DNA of 64,000 nt. It comes from Liopterus haemorrhoidalis (Eukaryota > Arthropoda > Insecta > Coleoptera > Dytiscidae). The DNA lies in the NCBI GenBank assembly GCA_963971575.1, contig OZ020611.1:145850419-145914418 (forward strand), written 5' to 3'. Under the pieces are notes generated by a model, which had not been told where the DNA came from, ran no database searches, and saw only the letters and a program-made list of their open reading frames with translations. This document shows positions 32,463 through 44,467 of this stretch, piece by piece (position 1 is the stretch's first letter; the number at the start of each line of letters is the position of its first letter). Both the position numbers and the translations under genes were made by a program.

Positions 32463-35028
32463 ATACTGATTGAAAACATGGCCCTGAAACACGGTACCAG
32501 GAGGCCTAGGCTCACCTCGGGCTGTCGCGCCAATGATGAAAGAAAATAAGAAGAGATAGTTTAAAATATCATAGTTTAAGTTTGTCCTTTTTAAAATTCC
32601 CAAATATTCATCTAATTAAAAAAATGCTTAGGGCATAAAATTTGTTTTTCTACTCCCGGAATCATAAGAAAGCTATTGATATATTGTTTTGCGGAACGCA
32701 ACTTGATTTTACGTAGTGAGAACTGGTTGCTATTGACGACGGGACGTAAATAGTTTACTATTTATCCCTAGGGATGTAAAATATTCATTCAATTAAAACT
32801 TTATATTTATATTATAAATGTTGTTAAAACACTGATTATTAATGTCTTTGACAGTTGTCAATTGCAAAAGCATTTGAAATGTAATGGATACTTACTTGAA
32901 TTTGTAATGTAATTTGATTTCTGTCATACTAATAAATATTTCACATTTTCGTTAACAAAAATAGCCTATTTATTTGGTTTAAGCCAGGGGTGCCAAATTC
33001 ATTTAAGCCCTGGGACGTTTTTCTAACAAGTAAAATTCACGCGGGCCGCACGATCTATGGTTTATTTTCCACCATTTTTCTGAATATTTGTTTGAAGGAA
33101 GTAAAGAAATAACATTTAGTGGTTAATTGTTTTCAACAGGAGTAGGGATTTACTACTAGTTTTGATTAGATTTTTAATTTAAGTCTATGTAGATTCAGAT
33201 GTATTGTATTTTTTTGGTACTATTTAAATAAATATCGTTATTTTACAAACATTGTTTTTTTTTTAACTTTGTGCTTTTTGTACTCAACTCCATGCTTGTC
33301 TGGCACAATTTTGTGCATTTTTGCTACATTTTTGTGCTTCTTAACTACATTTTTGTTCTTTTTTGACACATTTTTGTGCTATTTATCCGGTCTCTAGTTA
33401 TCAGTTAAAATAAAGAACTTAGCAATAAAACAATACCCTCTGCTTCGCTACAGAAAAAAATAGTCGTAGTCTGTTTAGATCGGTTCCATTTCGAAATCGG
33501 TTCAAAACTGTTTGCTGTGAATCGTTTTACATTCAAACATATTTATTTGTTTTAATCTACCATTGTATTAATATGTGCTTCTTATACAAATAATTTATTT
33601 ATGAACTTCTTTGTAAACATTGGTAGTACAGACATCTAGTAATTACACGTATAAGTGTCTCATTGTGCTAACCCAGGAAAATGCCACATAAAATGCCCAT
33701 GTGAGACTCACTCATCGCCAAAGGCAGCGCCGGTCACGTGAAACATTTTATCTTGCACCTTACGAAATTATTTATTATAATTTTTATGATATTTATTATA
33801 ATTACTCCTGATTAGTGAGATTACTAGTGATTATTCCTGATTTATGAATAGTACTTATCTATATAGGTCGGAGAACTTTTTTTCGTTAATAAATATTCTT
33901 GCCACCCAAGTAAGGTTTTTTCTTCGTATTGTTTTAAGGGGTTACAATAATGTTCAACAGCGAATTTAACGTTATAATTGTCGTCAAAAATGAAAATAAA
34001 AAAAATTATTATATATGTATATCCTCGGGAACATGCAAGGATATGCATGTTTAGGGTTTAATATTGCTAATATTAAACCCTAAAATTCGTTAATATATAT
34101 TTTGAATAGGTGTATCTTTTATAGTTTTTTATAATTGGAAGATTTTTTCGACTCTTTTTTAAATATTTCTTAATTGATCGGGAGCCTGGTTTCATACCGT
34201 GATGATATATATGTAGCTTAAAATATTTCCAGAGAAATTTGCAATACGCTGTTACAAATAGCACTAAAATAGGTTTAGCTGTTTTTGAGTTTTAATACAT
34301 ATACAGATTCTAAACAGACACCTAGGTGCCAAAAAGAAATAAAACACAGGTCATCCGAAGGGTTTTATAACTAACCTTGAATCTAGATTTGCCGTTTATG
34401 GGCTGATCAGAGCAAAATACTGAACTTATACATGTGTATGGGTAACCTTAATGTGTAAGCAAAAACCAAGTCGAAAGATTTGTTTATTTATTTGTTTATA
34501 TTATTGATGTTATTACAACTTTTGTTATACACATGTTTAATGTTAAGTCTATAATAAGAGAGATATTTCAAGTTTATAAGTAGCGCTCCCTTTGTCCTCC
34601 TAAATATTCAAAAGCTACACTAAACAGAAAATAATCGTTCTTCAATCAAAACAAATTGTCTTATAAAAGTTATAATGTTGATGTAAAGTAAATAATAAGC
34701 AAGATATTTCCAGTATTTTAGTTTTAGCATCCACCCCCTTCCTCCCTTCCCCAGCTTCTCAACCAATTGAAGAATTTATAGGACAACATATATTTGTTTT
34801 TTTATTTTAAACAGCTTTTCTCAAGTGTGTTTTTGATGTTCAGTCAATATGAGATATTTCAAAAGTTTAGTTTTAGGTTGACAAAAAAAATTGACAAAAA
34901 AAATCATTAAAAAAATATTTGTTTTCAATTTTTCTATTAAGTTAAGTGATAAACAGCTGATAATTTCTTGTTTCTGACAGGACTTTTTTGAGATTTCGAT
35001 TTTTCTAGTTATGATGAAAACATTTTCT
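32463..35028. other. mostly unassigned DNA
   Basis: CAGGGGTGCCAAATTCATTT at 32987 is hAT-like at its start with no partner. 33255-33380 has loose CATTTTTGTGCT repeats. 34545-34875 has three spaced copies of a block with GATATTTC and TTGATGT.AAGT. Otherwise nothing recognised. Confidence 0.35.
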
Positions 35029-35033
35029 ACCTG

Positions 35034-36360
35034 TGTAGCGCCCGCCTACGTTGGGTGGTGACCGTAGGACAAGACAGCGCTACACAGTGGTCGACAATTT
35101 AAAAACTCGAAGGACCGATGTGTATGGAAGCGCAGCGCGCCGGTAAATTGAGTGGTCTATTGTGTCGCGGACGAACGCGCAGTGAGTTGAGTAACCGCCG
35201 GTTTAACCTTAAGGAAAGAAGGGGGATTTTAACTCTTCTGCTCCTAGGGGCAAATCTAGGAGACTGCACAAAGGAGTGGAAGCCCTCGCTGGGGAGAGAA
35301 GGGTTAAAGTCCAGGCCCACAAATAAGGTGAAAGGAGGAGCCAATCCTGGTCGTTTCCCTCGATGACTCCTACCGACGATGTACCTAACACGAAAATATC
35401 GTAGACTCAACTCACTGGATATAATGTACACCTGGCAAGATACGGTGCAACGTAAGCTGGCCAGTGTACGTTGTCGGACACAATACAATAATAAACTGTA
35501 CAAACTTATAATTAACACTCTATATCTAGACGTGTTTTGGTGAAAGCCAAGCCTTAGTTCAGTATTAATTGAACTACAATTAAATATGCAACAAACAAAT
35601 GGTTAAATTGCATTAATAAATAAAGAAATATCAGCTGAAGGCACGTGAAAATAAACTACAATTAATTGAATACTAGGACAATAATATCTGCAAATTAACA
35701 ATAATATGCAGTATTATTATTACTAAATTATATTAGCTGAAGGCTATACTAAAGAATTTAACAACAATAATAAATTGAAACCTGAAAATGAGTAAGTTCG
35801 GAATGAACTACTCTAATAAACAATATTCTCAAAACAAAATTCAAAATAGAATATTTTCTAATACAAATAAACAGAATAAAACTACAGTGTACGACACTTA
35901 GCTGGATTCTGGATATTCCTGAGGAGACGGAGATCCCTTCTGGAGCAGATAACAGCTGATTTTGGTTTTCACTAAATTACAAGATGCACTACATAAAGTT
36001 ATTCGTCAGTTTGTAAAGCTGACGAACGCGGTTTAAATCACTGATATTTCGGGTCGTAAATCCGAAATAAAACACACATAAAAAATTAGCCGGGAAGCAA
36101 AAATCACTGATTTATAGGTTAAAAAACCATGCGGTCTCGAAAAAACGTTATATTAACGAACAGGTTAATTTGTAATGAATGGTCAGCGACCTGTTAATCG
36201 CGGTTAACTAATGAATTAAATTTTCATAAAAGTGCAAAGAAAAATTGGCAGATGGCCCTAGTTGGCCTAAAACATAGAAAATATACATAAATTATGTTTG
36301 AACATTTAAATAAATTAAAATTACTAAATAAGGAACTTGGGACGCCTAGCGGGCCCAACA
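35034..36360. mobile_element. solo LTR, 1327 bp
   Basis: Starts TGTAGCGCCCGCC and ends GGCGGGCCCAACA-like (GCGGGCCCAACA), i.e. TG...CA with imperfect terminal inversion, and is flanked by a perfect 5-bp duplication ACCTG (35029-35033 and 36361-36365). These are the marks of a solo LTR left by recombination. The first 450 bp are GC-rich with open but unrecognised frames (35099-35518). Orientation is uncertain; TGTTGGGCCCGC as the 5' end would put it on the minus strand. Confidence 0.8.
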
Positions 36361-36365
36361 ACCTG

Positions 36366-37400
36366 TATGCAAAATTTCAACTCGGTAGCATATCTGGAAG
36401 TAGGTTAGAATTTTCGGACATAGCCACAAATATTCTGTTTTATATATAAAGAAGATAATGACCGCCTTAGATTATTCCACAAACTAAATAGAAAAGTGAA
36501 AAGATTGTAATTAACAGTCATTTGTTTTTATGCAAAAAAGACAATTTTTATTGACTGCACAAATGTTAATATTTCAGTGTCATTAATATCGTCTTATGAT
36601 TTTTTTGGAACCAACAGAATTGAAAAATTACTTTAATTAATTTGATAGGATATAGTGGTTTATGACCTCTAATGATCATAGGTTGTTTTATTCCCCGGGG
36701 AGGCCTCTACCTGAATGGGGGCAAATGGTTCATTTAAAGGTGGTGAATTATTGAGTACCCAAGTGGATACAGGTATATGCTAATTGACACAACCTTATGT
36801 TAACTGTATTGTTTATGTCTCTGCTATACTAACCTACTTAATTAACTAATTAATTAATTTCGTCAACTATAAAGAGGTACTAAGATTAAAACAGCTTCAA
36901 AAAGTTTCCGAAATTAGTATATTTAACAGTATATTCCACATTTTCTTAAGAATATTTAATCTTAAGAGGCGATATAACAGTATTGTTCATACAAGTTTGT
37001 TATATAAAATAAAATTAGTAACAATTAATTCTCCAAAATTTGCATCGATTTTTTATCTATCTAGTAGAATATTTTTAACAGTAAAAAAAGAAAATGTTAT
37101 GTAATTGTTAATAAACCAATTATATTATATTATAGACGCTACTTTGTAAACCAATCGACGCATAATTGTGTACGATGCGGCTAACTATAGCTAAAGCTTC
37201 ATTCTACAAATATATTTTTTCACTACCTATTCCGTAAATGAGTGTTATTACCCCAACAACGCGCATGTAAACGTAAGTAAATGTTTGAAGTCTACGTAAG
37301 TAAAACTTACGCGGCCAGGACAAAAAAGTAATAAACATCATTTTGAATGATAAGCATAATATTAAACAATTATTTATTTATTTATATGAAAAGATATGGT
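36366..37400. other. no recognised feature
   Basis: AT-rich, with a (TTAA)n-like patch at 36835-36860; nothing else recognised. Confidence 0.4.
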
Positions 37401-37407
37401 ACAATTT

Positions 37408-37858
37408 AATATATTAATTCAAGGATTATTTTCTTTTGAATTCATTTCCATTTTTTTGATAGTCATATCATCCCTAGTTTCAAGTAGATTGACATCTTTT
37501 GTGAATATCTTAGATTTTTAAGGTTCGTATCCATCGTTCTTTCTTTTGTAAACCGCAGTCAGCCGCTTAAATTTTGAAATAACTTGATTTCTATTTATTG
37601 AAATTGTCAACTACAGCATTAAATATCTACACCATAGACTTGCTGGTGGCCTTAAAATTGTAGATCGCTCTTGAAAATATGCCAACATAACATTTTCAGT
37701 AAGTTCGACATTTTCCCCCGAACACCATATCGAAAATAATTCAAATGCTTGATTGTATCTAATTTTTGATTTTTCAGGTAACAATGAAGCACAAGCAATA
37801 TTTGACGCCTCTTTAATTTCACTTTGCGCACTTTTTATAATTTTTTCCCCCTGATTTA
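37408..37858 (-). pseudogene. tyrosine-recombinase-like protein, N-terminal fragment
   Basis: The minus frame reads INQGEKIIKSAQSEIKEASN, SLLPEKSKIRYNQAFELFSI, WCSGENVELTENVMLAYFQE and LWCRYLML, a stop, then LTISINRNQVISKFKRLTAV. The pattern LLPEKS..RY..A...F..W......ENV.LAYF.E....P..LW.RYSML is the N-terminal SAM-like DNA-binding domain of eukaryotic tyrosine recombinases (Crypton/Ngaro-type or domesticated relatives). The catalytic R-H-R-Y domain is not present. It is interrupted on its 5' side by the mariner at 37859. It may come from a Crypton or a host-derived gene. Confidence 0.6.
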
Positions 37859-38815
37859 TCCATGAGTTCAAAAAGAATTTACATAAGGGTTGGCTCTGGA
37901 AAAATAAAATAATGTCTATTGCTAGCTTTATATAACCATTGACTAACCTTTAGGCACAGCCTTTGTAACCATTAAAATTGGAAATTATTTTTATAGTCTA
38001 TAGTCTATACAACCATATTAGCCAGCTAAATACAAATTTATACAATATATACAATGTATTTTTTGATTTCACAGGTACAGAAAAATAAACTAAAAAAGCT
38101 GGTCAAAATGACCACCGTTTTCCTGCAGACACAAATTTACTCGTCTTTTCATACTATTAAAAGCATTTATAAGAATTTGTAATAAGGTTAGTTATGTTGG
38201 CACACTATTCGGTAATTCTGTTTTGCAGTTCCTCGATCTTGTTAATAGGAGTCTTGTATACTTTATTTTTCAGATAAGGGTATATAAAGTAATCTAAAAT
38301 AGTCAAGTCTGGTGATCTAGGTGGAAATTCTGGATTTGAACGTAAACTAATTATTCGATCGTCAAAAAATTCACGAATGTAATTGATGGTCTCTTGAGCG
38401 GTGTGGGCAGTCGCGCCATCTTGTTGGAAGTAGCCTTGCTGGTGCTTATCCTCATGAAGCTGATTAATAAATTCACGTACAATATTCCGATATCTCTGAG
38501 CAGTAACAGTTTCGTGGAAAAATATGGGTCCGGTAATACGTCTTCGAGACACGGCAATCCAAACATCAACTTTTAACGGATGAAGGGGAGTTTCACGAAA
38601 AGTATGAGGATTTTGAGCACTCCATAACCTCATATTTTGTGAATTAATATACCCCGAAAAGGTGAACCAGGCCTCGTCAGAGGCTATTTCTCTTTTCTAT
38701 ATAGCAACTTATGACAACAACAGTGATGACTGTTAATTAATTGACAGTTAAAGCAGTACACATTATTTTATTTTTCCACAGCCAACCCTTATGTAATATT
38801 TTTTTGAACACATGG
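37859..38815 (-). mobile_element. rosa-like mariner, internally deleted
   Basis: 957 bp between TA dinucleotides (37857-37858, 38816-38817). Terminal inverted repeats of about 55 bp: left CCATGAGTTCAAAAAGAATT, right (reverse complement) CCATGTGTTCAAAAAAATAT, both continuing ACATAAGGGTTGGCT.TGG and AAAATAAAATAATGT. Internal transposase lacks its N-terminal DNA-binding half. Confidence 0.8.
38090..38705 (-). pseudogene. mariner-type transposase, catalytic domain
   Basis: Reading EIASDEAWFTFSGYINSQNM, RLWSAQNPHTFRETPLHPLK, VWIAVSRRRITGPIFFHETV, FQQDGATAHTAQETINYIRE, FPPRSPDLTILDYF and, after a stop and frame change, MKRRVNLCLQENGGHFDQLF with a terminal stop at 38090. Catalytic D's are SDEAW, QQDGATAH and LDYF; 41 residues separate the second and third, the DD41D spacing known for rosa-type elements. 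The N-terminal helix-turn-helix domains are missing, apparently by internal deletion that leaves the long terminal repeats. One stop and a frameshift near 38200 also inactivate it. Confidence 0.85.
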
Positions 38816-38817
38816 TA

Positions 38818-39599
38818 CAATAAATGAACAACAAAGTTGACAATATAATACGTTTATTTATACGTTGTTATCTTTTGTTTTTGTTTGCTATAGTCATGAT
38901 ATTTACATTGATTGATATTAATATATCATTTAATTGATAATTAAATAAATATAAATATGGTATTATAAAAAAATATAATACATTGCACGATGCGTAGATA
39001 TTTTTTTATCCTCTGTGGCTTTACAGGCCTCGGCTGTTAAAACACCTCGCCCATAAAAATTCACTTACGCATCTAGAAATATAAATAACTATTTTAGTTA
39101 TTGTGTTCAATTGTGAAAATTACTTAAATTGTAAGAGTTCGAAAGAAATTCTGAAGTAAGTATTCTCGAGAAGAACTACTATTCAGATTGATATAATATA
39201 ATAACTGGTTAAAAATGGCAGTTTTATGTAATTTAATTCTTCGGTCGTATTGTCGTATTGGGAGGGTTCGCAATCCCACGAGCACGGCCCATCACGCCTT
39301 TGGCTGCGTTTTCGACGACATTAAAACTTATTGACCTTTGTTCAAAGTTATGCAAAGAAGTTTGCTGCTTTCGTGGTATGAGTTTACTGACGTTTATTGA
39401 GGAATGGCAGTATACCCGCTGTTTTGTTACCGCATAAAAGCAGTCGTAGCGACGTAGATCGAGCCCATATCGGAATGAATTCAAGTCTAGTTTGGGACAT
39501 ACTATATACACACGGCATCAGATTAATTTACAAATTGCATATATTGCATATCTGAATTGTAGTTTGCTAAATTAGCTCAAATTATAGTTTTGGCTGAGT
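38818..39599. other. unassigned DNA with one unrecognised frame
   Basis: A minus frame at 39233-39511 (92 codons, containing NVVENAAKGVMGRARGIANP) is less AT-rich than its surroundings. I do not recognise it and cannot say whether it is real. Confidence 0.25.
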
Positions 39600-39639
39600 T
39601 CTGGTTCTGATACACCATGTCCCGAGAAGCAATCGGACT

Positions 39640-40672
39640 ATCCGGGGAAGAAATGAGAAAGAAAGTTAGTTGGGAATGGTCAGGAAAAGAAATAGAAGAA
39701 GTGAAGATTATGAAGTACCTGGGATACGTGCTAACGAGGAGCAACAGGACAGAGCAACATGTTGGGTAAAGAATTAAGAAAGTTAGGCTGGTTATGGGAA
39801 AGCTATGGAGCATAGGGGAGAGGAGGTTTAATGACGATTTCAAGTGGAGGGTGAAGATATTTAATGCAATAGTGAAGAGTGTCCTTATGTACAGAGTGGA
39901 GATTTAGGGATGGAAGGAATGAGAGATGATGGAAAGGGTACACGAAAAGGCTACATGAGATGGACATTGGAGGTATATAGAACAGGTATATGAAAAGGGA
40001 ACAGCTGAGAGTAAGTGCTGGCGAGGGCAGTGAAATATGAGGAGAAAGTCAGAAGGGAAGAAAATAAGGAAGAACAAAAAGGCAGATTGTCGGCATGGAG
40101 AGTGAAAAGAGTTGTTTTTTTTTTGAGGTTTGGAATGGCCATAAGAGAAGCAGAGAGAAAGAGAAACGGAGGAATGTTCCTCCGTTTCTCTTTCATATAT
40201 AATATATATAACATATATAGTAGAAGAATTGAGAAGTAGGGATAAGAAGGTACAGGAATAGGAAAGAACAGACCAAATAAACAAATTGCTGAGTGTCAAA
40301 AGTTATAAAGAGATAAGAGTGATCGAAATATCGAGATACTTGAAGGGGAAAAGACGAAGATCAGGGAGGTAGAGTCAAGAGGATAGCGAGGTTAAGGTGC
40401 GGCAACGAAGAAAGGAACAACAAGTACTGGGTAGAGCCAGAGAACAGGCTCTATAGAATGTGCAAGAAAGAAGAGGAAACCTTGGAGCATTTAGCGAAGA
40501 GATGCAGAGAGAGATGGCAGTATTGGAGGAAGAGATAAAGGAACTGAGTGAGGAAGGCAAGGGAGAAAGATGGGCGAGAGAACTGGAGGCAAGAAGGAAG
40601 AAGATAGGAGAGGGAAGCCGGAAGGAGAATAGGAAGAAAGAGAGAGACACTGGAAGAAGAACAAACAAATGA
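39640..40672 (+). pseudogene. LINE ORF2, C-terminal part
   Basis: Reading VSWEWSGKEIEEVKIMKYLG, YVLTRSNRTEQHVG, VRLVMGKLWSIGERRFNDDF and IFNAIVKSVLMYRVEI aligns with WRWKGQDIEQVKEFKYLGYT, MVMGRVWSMGERMFQNNFKR and FDSLVKSLLYGQEIWGW in the intact ORF2. Later IARLRCGNEERNNKYWVEPE and LYRMCKKEEETLEHLAKRC match RFRCGNEERANCFW and the C..C...H...C knuckle. Many stops and frameshifts. The purine-rich strand bias is strong. Confidence 0.8.
40157..40194. repeat. perfect 18-bp hairpin, 2-nt loop
   Basis: GAAAGAGAAACGGAGGAA, TG, then its exact reverse complement, within the decayed LINE ORF. Confidence 0.9.
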
Positions 40673-40978
40673 AATGAAAAATATTGTAAAATATCCATTA
40701 TATTGTATGTTATTTAACTTTTCATTTCTTTGTAATTGTTCGTAATTATAGATACCCTAAACGCCGTGAAGCCGAGGAGAAATAAATAATATATATTGCA
40801 TATCTAATCCCAGGAACTTGTCAGCTTTCAGTTAATTTGTTCATTAAATTACGTCCATTTTTTTTTAGAATTAGTCTACTATTTGTTAAGAAGCAATTTT
40901 ATTAATATGTGGGAAATTCGCATTTTCGGCGTTCGTTGAAACATATTCTGGCATTTTGTGAATTTATTCCAATATATT

Positions 40979-41133
40979 GTCCGGCGATGAATTGTCCGCG
41001 ACGAACTGTCCGCGGCGAATTGTTCGGCGGCGAATTGTTCAGTGGCTAATTGTTCGGCGGCGAATTGTTCGGCGGCGAATTGTTCGGCGGCGAATTGTTC
41101 GGCGGCGAATTGTTCGGCGGCGAATTGTCCGGA
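40979..41133. repeat. 15-bp minisatellite, about 10 units
   Basis: Unit CGGCGAATTGTTCGG; the first two and the fifth units are variant (GATGAATTG, GACGAACTG, GGCTAATTG), the last five nearly identical. GC-rich in an AT-rich setting. In one frame it encodes EQFAA repeats, which is a by-product of the 15-bp period. Confidence 0.95.
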
Positions 41134-42030
41134 CACCCCAACACACAATGTAAACAATAAAGTGACCTGCGGGTCACGACGTGTATGAAAATAAATTTTA
41201 CACTCGTGAGCGTGATGACGTGAAATTTTATTTATCCGGCGTACGTGATTGGGCGTTAGTTAACATTTCACTCTCGTGTGCGGGCATTATCGTGACACAA
41301 TCGTAATCGTTCACGCTCCCTTCTCTACCTGACACTAGCATTTGAAGCAGTAACACTACTGTGGTCAACATTTCTCTTGATCTTATGAGAGCAATTACCA
41401 TTTAGTTGATCGCTTTTTCGTTTGAATTCCATAGTTAATATTGAAATTTCATGCAGTGGGTTGCTAGTAGTTTATTGCTAGAACGGGTAATAAAATTTTT
41501 ATGAAGTAGTAAATATACAATGTACGAAAGAGAATATTTATTTATATTTGAAAAAGCTAAAGAAAAATGTACCATTTGCAATTTTAATGCATTCTCCTCT
41601 ATAATTTTTTCGAACGCATAACATCCTTCGTCTAAATAATACATAAACATATGAAAACATAAAAAAGGCTGTATACGTATATCCCTTTCGTTTTAAGGAC
41701 AACAAGTTGACATTATTCATGGTTTGTAGTTTCTAAATAAAGAAGTGAAGTTAAACAAACAAAGAACGGAAAACAAAAAGACAAACACAAAGGTAGAAAA
41801 CACATATTTACTCAGTTCAACTTGTGTTAATCGCGAGGAAAATCACTCAAATTTGTAATTTGTTTAAATAAAATACGTAAACACAACATTTATGCTAAAT
41901 TAAACATTTAGAAGATTATTTGGCTGAAAGCTAGATTCAGTTATTTAGTAATAATACAATCGTACATAATATACAGAGATTCAACTCAATGTAACGAGAG
42001 AAAAAATGATGAAAAGGGTGTATTTTCACA
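41134..42030. other. no recognised feature
   Basis: 41150-41300 is relatively rich in CG and GTGA/TCAC motifs and could be the subterminal part of an element that starts at the 15-bp array; no second end found. Confidence 0.3.
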
Positions 42031-42039
42031 CAAAAATTG

Positions 42040-42960
42040 TAGGTACTTATTAAAAATGAATGTGAAGTATGAATTTTCACACATTTCAGGGTTTTGTAGG
42101 TATTTAGTATAACAAATTCTGGGTACATATTAAAAATCATAAATTTCGATAACTTTTGAAAGAATAATCCACGTGCTCTAGTCAGTCAGATAAGTATTAT
42201 AAGCACGATATTGCAAAACATTCAAATCTAAAAAATTCCGGTTGTATTATTCCGGTTCGTATTATTGTGCATTACTCAGAATTTTTTCAGTATTTTTGAT
42301 TAACCTCCCTGGGTTATAAAGTGTGGGACAAAAGCGTTCTAACACGTTTTTGGTTAAAATCCTGTTAAAATGAAAAAAAATAATAATAAAAAATAACTTT
42401 TGTTCCTTAATCTACATTTTAAGAGCTTTCTTTTGATGCCACAAAATAAATTTTTTAAAAATAAGTATTTTTTCAACTACAAATAATCGATATATTGCGA
42501 GATATGTAATAATTTGGTCCTAAATTTTTGTTGAACTATTTCGATTCCAATCAGTGTATATTATGAGATTTTTTCAAAATTTTACATCAACCACTGTGGG
42601 AAATAGGGTGGGAGACCAATTCCATACAAAAATTTGATTAAAAAAAAAAGATAATAATAACATTAATTGATCCTGTTTTTGATCATTACAGATACAGAGG
42701 TTAAGTCAATATAATGTATACATACGTAGATATTATATGATTTAGCAAAAATACAATTTATATTAGTTTATTTAAATATTATTTATATAGAATAATGTTT
42801 ATTTATTCATTAAAAAATATATTTTCTGTAAACATATTAGTTTATATTTTTCCCGCTATGTACTTTCTTAACCCCCTATACTTTTCCTATTTGTAGATCA
42901 ATGAGTTGTGCAACCTTCTATATTCAGCCATTTAGGCCATCATAAGGGTTTATATAATAT
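42040..42960 (-). mobile_element. (GTCT)n-family element, copy VI, degenerate
   Basis: Minus orientation: tail palindrome TGAATTTTCACACATTTC at 42070-42090 with GGGTTTTGTAGGTATT, then AATTCCGGTTGTATTATTCC, CAGAATTTTTTCAG, a repeated GTGGGA..AATTC block, and CCTATTTGTAGATCAATGAG near 42885. The GTCT seed and the tRNA-like slot are not recognisable. Confidence 0.55.
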
Positions 42961-43448
42961 TACATATTTTCTTTGGTAATTTCGAAGTTAAATCGAAATT
43001 ATTGTTAATTTCTCCATTTTTGGAGAAAATTGGAGAAAATTAATGCGTAACGAATGTGACATCTATGTTTTTTCAAACCAACTCCGTCAGCAAAATCATG
43101 ATTTGTTACTAAATTTTAATAACAAAATTATAGCCGCAACTACAGCAATTCTTTTTAGTTTCACGTTTTCCGATATTTGTCGAAATTTGTACTACAGTAT
43201 TTTTTAGGTTATGTAAAGTGAGATAGCCAAGGTATGTTTATATGTTTGTTTCATTAAAACAGCGCACTAACTACAAAGTTTGGAAAACTGTCTATAGTCG
43301 ACAATCGTATATCGTATAGTCTACTACAGCGTTTCCCAAACTGTGCGCCGCGGCGCCCTGGGACACCGTGGCTAGCCTACAGATGCACCGCGAAGACCCA
43401 GGACTTTTTTTGTGTGATCACTTTGTACTTTATAAGTGAGGACCTTTT

Positions 43449-44465
43449 TGTAGGTATGACCACCAAAAAAACCCTTATAACGTCTCTTATGTGTCTGTCT
43501 GTCTGTCTGTCTGTGCGGTAGAAATTGTAGCTAAACGGCTTAACGTAGAAAGTTAAAATTTGGCATGCTTATACAACTTTTTGAGCCACATGTAGGAAAA
43601 ATACTGAGAGTTAAAAAAAAACACATTTCGAAATAAATATAAACAAATATGTATTTAATAAAAAAATATTTTTTTTTTAAATTTTGAGTGGCATACCAAG
43701 TGATAATTCTTAAAGCGTAGATTAAAAAAAAATTATTTTGAAAAATAATTTTATTTTATTGGGTATTTGCCAAAAATGTGTCAAAAAACTTTTGTCCCCC
43801 ACCCTATCTCCCAAAGGGATTGTTTAAAAATCTGAAAAAATTGTCGATTTTTTGTGGCGTTGATAAAAAAAATATTTTTTTGAAATTTATTGTGTGGTAT
43901 CAAAAGAAAGCTCTTAAGACGTAGATTACGGACCGATAAACCAAAATAACCAAAAATGTGCAAAAGTTCTTGTCCCGCACCCTTTTTTTGAGAGGTTAAA
44001 CTAAAAATCTGAAAAAATTAAAGGTAGTGTATATTGATCTGAGCCAGAAACGTACAATACGAATTTTTGATCAGATTGTGTTTTTGAAAAATATGGCAGT
44101 TTTTGTGTTTTTATATTTTAAAATATTTAAAAATTAATATTTTATTTTAAATAGTTGCGAACTGAGTTGCTCACACCACACCATACTACACTCTACACTG
44201 TAAAATATTACTTCTTTAATATAGACTTGAATACGAAGCAAATGTAGAAAAAAAACTCTGGGATATTTGACATATTATTAAAATTTTGTTTAAAAAAAAT
44301 AAATGGAAGCTGTTAGTTCACAAATAACGAATAAAATTGATTTTCAAAAAAATTGTTTTTTGATGTGATAAATGAACCTAGACATGCAGTATTACGTTGG
44401 CTTTTTACACTTATTAAATACCTACAAAACCCAGAAATGTGTTAAAATTCACACTTAACTTCATT
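43449..44465 (+). mobile_element. (GTCT)n-family element, copy V
   Basis: GTAGGTATGACCACCAAAAA, GTCT seed 43490-43515, AAACGGCTTAACGTAGAAAG, GGCATGCTTATACAACT, two copies of a CTTGTCCC.CACCCT..AATCTGAAAAAATT block (about 43787 and 43970), and the tail ACCTACAAAACCCAGAAATG with TGTTAAAATTCACAC. No clear tRNA-like module in the slot. Confidence 0.65.
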
Positions 44466-44467
44466 TT

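Larger units (their letters stand above)
39610..40795 (+). mobile_element. decayed LINE, same group as 3571-8166
   Basis: 5'-truncated copy of a relative of the full LINE, on the plus strand, ending CGTGAAGCCGAGGAGAAATA followed by AATAATATATAT. It holds the post-reverse-transcriptase part of ORF2 and the zinc knuckle. Confidence 0.8.

Noticed and set aside
32985..33100. hAT element starting at CAGGGGTGCCAAATTC
   Set aside because: Only one end is visible and no 8-bp duplication can be found.
35099..35518. 139-codon minus frame as a gene
   Set aside because: Lies wholly inside the solo LTR and matches nothing I recognise.
39233..39511. 92-codon minus frame as a host exon
   Set aside because: No recognisable domain, splice context or neighbouring exon.
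40879..41157. EQFAAEQFAA repeat protein
   Set aside because: A 15-bp repeat always gives a five-residue repeat; there is no domain outside it.
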